A stretch of 5,346 nt of DNA. Source: Flavobacteriales bacterium. GTDB lineage: Bacteria; Bacteroidota; Bacteroidia; Flavobacteriales_F; PHOS-HE28. The stretch lies in NCBI GenBank assembly GCA_024640205.1, contig JAHEFL010000168.1, forward strand, positions 1 through 5,346, written 5' to 3'. A program made the translations under genes and the position numbers. The notes under the pieces were generated by a model that did not search any database, was not told the origin of the DNA, and worked only from the letters and a program-made list of their open reading frames with translations. Positions 1 through 4,590 of this stretch are shown in pieces; the first letter of the stretch is position 1, and every line of letters starts with the position of its first letter.

Positions 1-378
1 GGACTGAGCAAGGGGACCGCACAACTGGTCGCCAGGGAGCTGACCGCGAAGGATGCGTTGGGAGCACACGTGCGGGATGAGCTCGGCATCAACGAAATAA
101 GCCAGGCCAAACCGGTCCAAGCAGCCTTTGCTTCGGGTGCCGCGTTCACGGTGGGTGGCGTCATGCCCTTCCTGGTCACGCTCTTCATGCCCTTGGCCGG
201 TATGGAATATGCGCTTTACGGTTCAGCCATTTTCTTCCTTGTCATGCTGGGTGCATTGGCCGCTAGAACGGGTGGCTCCAGCGTGGTCAAGGCCACGATC
301 AGGATCTCCTTCTGGGGTACCGTGGCCATGGGGTTGACGGCCCTGGTGGGTTACCTGTTCGATGTGACCGTGGGGTAA
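1..378 (+). CDS. VIT1/CCC1-family iron/manganese transporter, C-terminal part (5' truncated)
   Basis: The reading frame is open from the first base of the window and ends at TAA 376-378, giving 125 residues without the start; the N-terminal half lies outside. The visible part begins in the cytoplasmic segment before the third membrane helix, with the family-typical pattern DALGAHVRDELGI (residues 18-30). Three hydrophobic helices follow, at about residues 40-62, 68-88 and 100-121. The last contains the characteristic FWGTVAMGLTALVGYLF stretch (104-120). VIT1/CCC1 proteins have five helices and move Fe2+ or Mn2+ out of the cytosol, so the missing part should hold helices 1-2 and most of the metal-binding domain. 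An ATG-less start at position 58 (GTG/TTG type) would cut into the conserved region and is not the real start. Family assignment is by sequence recognition; the metal is inferred. Confidence 0.85.
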   Translation, partial: GLSKGTAQLVARELTAKDALGAHVRDELGINEISQAKPVQAAFASGAAFTVGGVMPFLVTLFMPLAGMEYALYGSAIFFLVMLGALAARTGGSSVVKATIRISFWGTVAMGLTALVGYLFDVTVG

Positions 379-501
379 GACAAGGACCAGGACCAATGGA
401 CTTTGCTACCTTCATTTTTCTCTGCTGGACGGCGCAACCACCGGCAAAGGCGGGGTAGTGAGCAATGCTATATCGCCGGAACAAACTCCTTCATTTGAAC
501 C

Positions 502-921
502 ATGGACGTACAGAACACCCTACGAGACCGAGAGCCACAGGCCAGGAAGCCTTTCGGCTCCCGCAATGTGCATATCCCGTTGCTGCTGTTGCTATCGGTG
601 AGCATGCAGTATTGCAGCACGAGCAAGCCCACCACGAGCGTGGAACCCGTGAAGACGGTTGAGAACCCGGTTTCCTACGCGGCGCAGATCCGGCCCATCA
701 TGGTGCAGAAGTGCACGCCGTGTCATTTCCCTGAGAAAGGCAGGAAGAAGATGCTGGACACCTACGAAGCGACGCAAAAGAACATCGACGACATCCTCTA
801 TCGTGTCCAACTCCCGGCCGACCATGGGAAATACATGCCCTACGAGGGTAAAAAGGAAGCCCTGACCGCGGAGGAGATCAAACTCCTGAAGGACTGGTTG
901 GCGCAGCGCATGCCGCAATAG
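502..921 (+). CDS. small membrane-anchored/lipoprotein monohaem c-type cytochrome
   Basis: The product is 139 residues long. It has a basic N-terminus (R8, R10, R15, K16, R21), a short hydrophobic core (I25-V33) and a cysteine at residue 38, consistent with a signal peptide and possible lipidation. The residues before Cys38 (MQY) fit the lipobox consensus poorly. The single haem-binding motif CTPCH is at residues 71-75. Met112 in YMPY is a good candidate for the distal haem ligand, and the C-terminal helix (about 122-136, LTAEEIKLLKDWL) is typical of class I cytochrome c folds in Bacteroidota. It is probably a periplasm-facing electron carrier; its partners are unknown. The gene starts 123 bp after the VIT-type transporter gene. 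No Shine-Dalgarno sequence is visible. An in-frame GTG at codon 23 would give a shorter signal peptide and is a possible alternative start. Confidence 0.8.
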   Translation: MDVQNTLRDREPQARKPFGSRNVHIPLLLLLSVSMQYCSTSKPTTSVEPVKTVENPVSYAAQIRPIMVQKCTPCHFPEKGRKKMLDTYEATQKNIDDILYRVQLPADHGKYMPYEGKKEALTAEEIKLLKDWLAQRMPQ

Positions 922-984
922 GTCCCCGGCAGCCGGAGTGATGCATTCTCACCGCGACCCCTACGCCTGAGGTGAACGCCATTT

Positions 985-1002
985 GAGCGACCTGGGTCGC
1001 TC
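985..1002 (+). other. perfect 8-bp inverted repeat upstream of the DUF1287 gene
   Basis: GAGCGACC (985-992) and GGTCGCTC (995-1002) are exact reverse complements separated by two bases. As RNA this folds most easily as a 7-bp stem with a CTGG loop. It lies in the 154-bp gap between the cytochrome stop and the preferred DUF1287 start. There is no T-run on either side on either strand, so it is not a classical intrinsic terminator. It could be a weak terminator, an mRNA processing or stability element, or an operator; the sequence does not decide. Confidence 0.45.
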
Positions 1003-1075
1003 CAAAGCCAGGGTGGCATTGGCCGGATCCTTGCCGTCCAATATCGCGCTGGCACGGTACGTTACACAGCGGATC

Positions 1076-1657
1076 ATGCGCGTGCTCGTTCCCCTCTTCC
1101 TTTCGGCCTTGTTCTTTTCATCCGCAGCGGCACAGAGCGGTTTCAGTGAACGTCTTGCGGATTCCTCCCTGACCCTGACGAAGCAGGCGGTGCGCTACGA
1201 TCCGAGCTACTACCGCATCGCCTATCCGAACGGTGATGTTCCGGCGGGCGTCGGCGTATGCACCGACGTGGTGGTACGGGCCTACCGGAAGCTGGGCGTG
1301 GACCTGCAGAAAGAGATTCACGAGGACATGAAGGCGCACTTCGATCGCTATCCGAAGAACTGGGGATCGACGAAGCCGGACCCCCACATCGACCATCGGC
1401 GGGTGCCCAACCTGATGACCTTCTTCACGCGGCACGGCACGGTGCTACCGATCACCCGGAATGCAACGGATTACCAGCCGGGCGACATCGTCTGCTGGAA
1501 CCTCGGTGGCGCGGTCACGCACATCGGCATCGTCACCACGCGGCGATCCAGCGATGGCCAACGCAATCTGATCGTCCACAACATCGGTAGCGGGCAGGTG
1601 CTGGAGGACTGCCTGTTCCAGTTCCGCATCATCGGGCACTATCGCTACTCGAAATAA
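1076..1657 (+). CDS. exported DUF1287 family protein
   Basis: The product is 193 residues long and matches the DUF1287 (YijF-like) family across its length. It starts with a clear Sec signal peptide: M1-R2, a hydrophobic stretch to F14, then SSAAA with likely cleavage after Ala19, before QSG. Conserved elements follow in order: VCTDVVVRAYR with Cys62, the HIDHRRVPNL block (His104, His107), GDIVCWNL (about 137-143), and THIGIV with His149; another His is at 168. A Cys near the start and a His in a GDIV...HIGIV context resemble NlpC/P60-type cysteine hydrolases, so a cell-wall or other hydrolase role outside the cytoplasm is possible but unproven. ATG 1076 is chosen because it begins the signal peptide directly. 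The frame stays open upstream to a TTG at 983, but that start would bury the signal and run through a hairpin. Confidence 0.85.
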   Translation: MRVLVPLFLSALFFSSAAAQSGFSERLADSSLTLTKQAVRYDPSYYRIAYPNGDVPAGVGVCTDVVVRAYRKLGVDLQKEIHEDMKAHFDRYPKNWGSTKPDPHIDHRRVPNLMTFFTRHGTVLPITRNATDYQPGDIVCWNLGGAVTHIGIVTTRRSSDGQRNLIVHNIGSGQVLEDCLFQFRIIGHYRYSK

Positions 1658-1711
1658 GCGGGGAATGTGGACCTTGTTAGCGTACATCGCCATCAACATA
1701 AGCGACCGATC

Positions 1712-2206
1712 ATGATGAACGAGCACACCCTTCGAAGACGCATCAGAGCGCTGGTCATCCTCTTCATCGCAGGCCTGGTGCTGAGCGGCCTTACCGCATT
1801 CCCCATCGAAACGCAGCTGGCGTTCGCCAACCGTCACCTGGACGTATTCCCCGAAGCGTTCGGGAAGTGGCTTGCCATCGTGTACGAAGCGGTGCGGGAA
1901 AGCAATGCACGGTATCCTTTCCTCAGCTATGGCACCGATTGGTTGGGCTTCGCGCATCTCGTCATCGCGGTGGCGTTCATTGGACCATTGCGCGATCCGG
2001 TGCGGAACATCTGGGTGATCCAGTTCGGAATGATCGCCTGCCTCATGGTCTTCCCGCTGGCCTTCATCGCCGGGTCCATTCGGGGCATCCCCTTCTTCTG
2101 GCAACTGATCGATTGCTCCTTCGGGGTCTTCGGCTTCGCGCTGCTATGGGTCTGTTACAGGAATATCAGTGCATTGGAACAGGTGCTCCAGGAGCGCTCC
2201 CGGTGA
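1712..2206 (+). CDS. conserved four-helix membrane protein of unknown function
   Basis: The product has 164 residues from ATG 1712; the next codon is also ATG, so 163 residues is equally possible. Four hydrophobic segments are predicted at about 12-30, 74-92, 99-121 and 130-149, with a soluble loop between the first two. The loop and second helix carry a distinctive block, NARYPFLSYGTDWLGFAHL (65-83), followed by GPLRDPVRNIWVIQFGM (91-107) and RGIPFFWQLIDCSFGVFG (124-141). These dense Gly/Pro/Trp/Asp motifs resemble a family of uncharacterised membrane proteins that I recall from Bacteroidota and Planctomycetes; I know no function for it. The frame is open upstream to ATG 1667, but the extra 15 residues are polar and unlike the family start. 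The gene follows the DUF1287 gene by 54 bp and precedes the GNAT gene by 60 bp, so co-transcription is possible. Confidence 0.75.
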   Translation: MMNEHTLRRRIRALVILFIAGLVLSGLTAFPIETQLAFANRHLDVFPEAFGKWLAIVYEAVRESNARYPFLSYGTDWLGFAHLVIAVAFIGPLRDPVRNIWVIQFGMIACLMVFPLAFIAGSIRGIPFFWQLIDCSFGVFGFALLWVCYRNISALEQVLQERSR

Positions 2207-2237
2207 CCCTGCCGATCAAGATGTAATGCAGTATGCC

Positions 2238-2245
2238 GAACTTTG
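2238..2245 (+). promoter_or_regulatory. possible -7 element (GAACTTTG) before the GNAT gene
   Basis: GAACTTTG matches the Bacteroidota -7 consensus TAnnTTTG except at the first base, and lies 22 bp before the preferred GNAT start. No TTG is present at the expected distance upstream, so this is only a weak candidate. The gene may instead be read through from upstream. Confidence 0.2.
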
Positions 2246-2256
2246 CCGCCCAGAAT

Positions 2257-2260
2257 GGAG
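2257..2260 (+). promoter_or_regulatory. Shine-Dalgarno-like GGAG for the GNAT gene
   Basis: GGAG lies six bases before ATG 2267, an ideal distance, and is the only well-placed Shine-Dalgarno-like sequence in the window. It favours ATG 2267 over the in-frame ATG at 2255, which overlaps this motif. Confidence 0.45.
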
Positions 2261-2266
2261 AATCTC

Positions 2267-2791
2267 ATGACCGCACCGATCACGTTGGACACCAGACTGC
2301 TCAGGCTGCGACCCACCACTGTTGACGATGGCGCCTTCATCCGACGCCTGATGAATACGCCAAAATTCAAGAAGCACATCGGTGACCGGAAGATCCGTTC
2401 GGTGGATGATGCGAAGGCCTACATCAAGCGATCCATGCTGCCACAATTGGAACGGTATGGATACTCCAATTTCACGGTGATCCGCAAGGCGGACAACACC
2501 AAGCTCGGCACCTGCGGACTCTATGTCCGGGAAGGGGTTGAAGGGGTCGACCTCGGCTTCGCATTCCTTCCCCTGTACGAACACAAGGGCTATGCCTTCG
2601 AGTCCGCAGAGCGATTGAAGAACGCGGCGTTCGAGGAGTTCGGGATCACTGAATTGAACGCCTATTCCGCGAAGAACAACCGCTCTTCGCATGTGCTCTT
2701 GGAAAAACTGGGCTTCACGGCGATCGGGACCATCCGTTTACCGGATGACGACAAGGAGCTCAGCCACTACCGTATCAGCCGACCGGATTGA
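2267..2791 (+). CDS. GNAT family N-acetyltransferase, RimJ/RimL-like
   Basis: The product has 174 residues from ATG 2267. It opens with the strand typical of the Acetyltransf_3 group, ITLDTRLLRLRPTTVDD (5-21). It continues with LGTCGLYVREG (80-90) and VDLGFAFLPLYEHKGYAFE (94-112), where EHKGYA (105-110) is the acetyl-CoA pyrophosphate-binding motif (Q/RxxGxG/A type, here with a Glu at the first position). It ends with NNRSSHVLLEKLGF (137-150), the conserved Asn-containing helix and LGF of RimJ-like enzymes. These proteins transfer acetyl from acetyl-CoA to an amino group, of a ribosomal protein N-terminus or a small molecule; the substrate here cannot be told. It is cytosolic and full length. 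The start was chosen on the GGAG at 2257-2260; 2255 would add four residues. It converges on the LamG gene with 44 bp between the stops. Confidence 0.85.
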   Translation: MTAPITLDTRLLRLRPTTVDDGAFIRRLMNTPKFKKHIGDRKIRSVDDAKAYIKRSMLPQLERYGYSNFTVIRKADNTKLGTCGLYVREGVEGVDLGFAFLPLYEHKGYAFESAERLKNAAFEEFGITELNAYSAKNNRSSHVLLEKLGFTAIGTIRLPDDDKELSHYRISRPD

Positions 2792-2835
2792 ACAGTGACC
2801 ACGAGGGCTAACAGGGACCTTCAGCGATCGATCGG

Positions 2836-3798
2836 TCAATAAGGGCTTTGGTCGATGATCAACGTGGTCGATGATCGCCATTGCATTCCGGACGCCACCA
2901 AATGGTAATGGCCCATGGCCGTGCCGGAAATATCGATCGTCTTGATGGAAGTAGGAGAAAAGCGCTCCTCCTGTACAAGGCGTCCAAGGCCATCATAGAT
3001 CTGGATCCGGTCGAATGACCGTTCCTGATCGCTGCGGATGGTGACCTCACCTGTCGAGGGGTTCGGACCCACTTGGAATCCACTGCCGTGCATCGTCATG
3101 ATCGACGTGGTCCCCTCCGTGAAAAGGGAATCGATCTCTTCCTCCGTGAAACAGCGATCATAGATCCGGATATCATCGATGGCTCCATTGAAAACTTCCA
3201 AGATCCCCGGCACATCCCGACCGATCTCCAACGGCAGGGAGGATGGAACGATATCCGTAACAAATGGCTCCTCGATGACCAGGACATTATCCACGTAATA
3301 CTTGACCGTCGTTGGGCAGAACGATACGGCGATATGATGCCATTCATCCAATGGGATATCCATCTCAAGCGTGGCGGTGTTCGTCCAGTTATTGAGCGAA
3401 GCCCCGACCCCTGTCGGATAGATATACAAGCGATACATGAAGCTGTTCGCCGGGTTATCAGACTTCATAAGTATGGGAGCGAACGGATTGCCGACCAGGC
3501 TGTATCCAACAGGATGGATCCAAGCCGACATGGTGATCGCACTATCCGGGCTCTCCAGAGAGGCACTGGACGGGATCGTGATATAGGTATCCGTGCCATT
3601 GAACAGATACGCGCTATTGGCATTCCCGAAGCGATCCTCGGTCAACACCGCCCCCATGTTCACCCCGTGGTTCTCATTGCCACTGGCATCCATGGCATCG
3701 CCGTTAAAGGGGTAGTGTGCAATAAGCCCTTCGGAAAGATCCTGTGAGAACAGCGTCGCACAGAATGGGACCAGGAGCAGGGTAAGGAATGAACGCAT
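2836..3798 (-). CDS. secreted LamG-domain protein with type IX secretion sorting tail
   Basis: The product has 320 residues from the ATG at 3798. Residues 1-19 form a Sec signal peptide (MRSFLTLLL... ending LFSQ). Residues about 25-226 form a concanavalin A-like/LamG domain (Laminin_G_3 type), with GLIAHYPFNGDAMDASGNENHG at its start shown here only by position (25-46), the WHHIAVSF strand at 153-160 and the closing GAIDDIRIYDRCFTEEEIDSLF block at 205-226. Residues about 241-320 form a type A T9SS sorting domain: FQVGPNPSTGEVTI, then IQIYDGLGRLV, then ISGTAMGHYHL. The protein is therefore expected to cross the outer membrane by type IX secretion, where the tail is cleaved and the protein released or attached to the surface. 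No catalytic domain is present, so binding of glycan or another ligand is likely. An in-frame ATG at 3834 lies inside the promoter and is rejected. No in-frame damage is seen. Confidence 0.88.
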   Translation of the reverse strand: MRSFLTLLLVPFCATLFSQDLSEGLIAHYPFNGDAMDASGNENHGVNMGAVLTEDRFGNANSAYLFNGTDTYITIPSSASLESPDSAITMSAWIHPVGYSLVGNPFAPILMKSDNPANSFMYRLYIYPTGVGASLNNWTNTATLEMDIPLDEWHHIAVSFCPTTVKYYVDNVLVIEEPFVTDIVPSSLPLEIGRDVPGILEVFNGAIDDIRIYDRCFTEEEIDSLFTEGTTSIMTMHGSGFQVGPNPSTGEVTIRSDQERSFDRIQIYDGLGRLVQEERFSPTSIKTIDISGTAMGHYHLVASGMQWRSSTTLIIDQSPY

Positions 3799-3835
3799 GG
3801 GGTCACGATTTAAACGGTGAAAAGTGCCTGACATT

Positions 3836-3864
3836 CAAAGCTAACCCAAATTGCCAGGGGCAAG
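3836..3864 (-). promoter_or_regulatory. Bacteroidota-type promoter for the LamG gene
   Basis: Read on the minus strand, TTG (complement of 3861-3863) is followed by 17 bases and then TAGCTTTG (complement of 3836-3843), a perfect match to the TAnnTTTG -7 element of the Bacteroidota housekeeping sigma factor. Transcription should start near 3829-3831, giving a leader of about 31-33 nt to ATG 3798. This excludes the upstream in-frame ATG at 3834. Confidence 0.65.
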
Positions 3865-3880
3865 ATCGATCAAATTTGGG
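3845..3880. repeat. inverted repeat CCCAAATT / AATTTGGG between the divergent promoters
   Basis: CCCAAATT (3845-3852) and AATTTGGG (3873-3880) are exact reverse complements with 20 bases between them. Each arm overlaps a promoter element: the left arm contains part of the TTG at 3851-3853 and the right arm contains the TTTG of the plus-strand -7 element. The symmetry may reflect a regulator site or simply the two similar back-to-back promoters. Confidence 0.5.
3851..3878 (+). promoter_or_regulatory. candidate promoter for the DUF4256 gene
   Basis: TTG (3851-3853), a 17-base spacer and CAAATTTG (3871-3878) follow the same pattern as the opposite promoter, with one mismatch to TAnnTTTG (C for the first T). 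The expected start site is about 3884-3886, roughly 20 nt before ATG 3904. The two promoters overlap by about 14 bp in their -33 regions, so they should compete for polymerase. Confidence 0.45.
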
Positions 3881-3899
3881 CTCTGGACCAGATCGATCA
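3863..3899. repeat. direct repeat AGATCGATCA, two copies 27 bp apart
   Basis: AGATCGATCA occurs at 3863-3872 and 3890-3899. Each copy contains the palindrome GATCGATC. The first copy overlaps the spacer and the first two bases of the plus-strand -7 element; the second lies between the expected start site and the DUF4256 start codon. This placement would suit a repressor operator, but no regulator gene is in view. Confidence 0.4.
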
Positions 3900-3903
3900 C
3901 GAA

Positions 3904-4473
3904 ATGACCAAAAGCAGAAAAAAGGACCTGATACCCGCAGAACGCGACAAGCTGCTCGTCTTATTGAAAGCCCGCTTCGGCAAGAACATGCATCGCCATA
4001 AAGCGGTCACATGGGCTGCCGTGCAGGAACGGTTGATGACCCGACCCGGTGCCTTGTGGTCCTTGCACGAGATGGAGGATACGGGCGGCGAACCGGATGT
4101 GGTGGATCAGGATAAGAGAACGGGCGAGCTCCTCTTCATGGACTGCGTAGCGGAAAGCCCCAAGGGACGAAGGAGCCTCTGCTATGATAGGGAAGCGCTG
4201 GAAAGCCGGAAGGAGAACAAACCCAAGGACAGCGCTCTCGATATGGCGGGATCCATGGGGATCGAACTGCTCACGGTGGAGGACTACGCCATGCTGCAGG
4301 AATTGGGACCGGTGGATGAAAAAACATCCAGCTGGCTGCTGACGCCCGCCCCCATCCGCAAGCTCGGTGGTGCGCTCTTCGGCGACCATCGGTACGGCAC
4401 GGTATTCACCTACCACAACGGGGCGCAGTCGTACTATGCGGCACGGGGTTTCCGGGGCAAGCTTGTGGTGTGA
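3904..4473 (+). CDS. DUF4256 family protein, function unknown
   Basis: The product is 189 residues, full length for the family, with no signal peptide or membrane segment, so it is probably cytosolic. The match is very strong: KARFGKNMHRHKAVTWAAVQ (22-41), the LWSLHEMEDTGGEPDVV block (about 51-67), MDCVAESPKGRRSLCYDRE (79-97), ALESRKENKPK (98-108), MGIELLTVEDY (118-128), TSSWLLTPAPIRKLGGALFG (141-160) and YHNGAQSYYAARGFRG (170-185). Family members share these blocks almost word for word across distant bacteria, which suggests a demanding conserved role, but none is known to me. Charged and aromatic residues such as E/D-H-M, the GRRSLCYDRE run and the terminal YYAARGFRG hint at an enzyme or nucleic-acid contact; this is speculation. 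The gene is transcribed divergently from the LamG gene and is 117 bp from the acyltransferase gene. Confidence 0.88.
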   Translation: MTKSRKKDLIPAERDKLLVLLKARFGKNMHRHKAVTWAAVQERLMTRPGALWSLHEMEDTGGEPDVVDQDKRTGELLFMDCVAESPKGRRSLCYDREALESRKENKPKDSALDMAGSMGIELLTVEDYAMLQELGPVDEKTSSWLLTPAPIRKLGGALFGDHRYGTVFTYHNGAQSYYAARGFRGKLVV

Positions 4474-4496
4474 ACCAACCGCGCGAAAGCACAAGT

Positions 4497-4525
4497 CGGG
4501 AGCATCCCGGTATCCCGATGTGCTC
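4497..4525 (+). other. two mutually exclusive hairpins after the DUF4256 gene
   Basis: CGGGA (4497-4501) can pair with TCCCG (4505-4509) across a three-base loop. GAGCA (4500-4504) can instead pair with TGCTC (4521-4525), possibly extended by TC/GA around a two-base bulge. A second TCCCG is at 4513-4517. The stems are short and no T-run follows, so terminator function is doubtful. Confidence 0.25.
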
Positions 4526-4564
4526 ATGTGTTGCTTGCAAAATCGAGCGGGCAACCTGTTAGCC

Positions 4565-4586
4565 GACCGATCTTCGTTCATCGGTC
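4565..4586 (+). promoter_or_regulatory. 7-bp hairpin just before the acyltransferase start codon
   Basis: GACCGAT (4565-4571) and ATCGGTC (4580-4586) are exact reverse complements around an eight-base loop. The 3' arm ends four bases before ATG 4591. In the mRNA this would occupy the ribosome landing site, so it may lower or regulate translation. No known riboswitch or leader motif is recognised. Confidence 0.4.
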
Positions 4587-4590
4587 CTGT

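Noticed and set aside
407..414. TACCTTCA as a -7 element before the cytochrome gene
   Set aside because: It lacks the TTTG end, and no TTG lies 17-23 bases upstream.
396..458. 20-codon open frame starting at ATG 396 in the gap after the VIT-type gene
   Set aside because: It is short, has no ribosome site and no recognisable sequence; chance is enough to explain it.
926..936. Small CCGG-CAG-CCGG hairpin just after the cytochrome stop codon
   Set aside because: The stem is only four bases and no T-run follows, so a terminator is not supported.
1058..1065. TACGTTAC as a -7 element for the DUF1287 gene
   Set aside because: It lacks the final TG, the nearest upstream TTG is 24 bases away, and the implied start site would be almost on the start codon.
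1445..2104. Minus-strand open frame (219 codons) across the DUF1287 and membrane protein genes
   Set aside because: It overlaps two genes with clear signal peptide or membrane features, and its composition (many Asp, Glu, His, Arg) is that of an antisense shadow in GC-rich DNA.
2185..2200. GCTCC/GGAGC and GGAGCGCTCC palindromes near the end of the membrane protein gene
   Set aside because: They lie inside coding sequence (LQERS codons) and have no T-run; coincidence in GC-rich codons is sufficient.
2825..2834. CGATCGATCG palindrome between the convergent GNAT and LamG genes as a bidirectional terminator
   Set aside because: It is a self-complementary ten-mer with no loop and no T-run, so it would not fold into a terminator hairpin.
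3073..3747. Plus-strand open frame (224 codons) antisense to the LamG gene
   Set aside because: The minus-strand reading has a signal peptide, LamG fold and T9SS tail; the plus-strand reading is Ile/Arg/Asp-rich with no recognisable domain.
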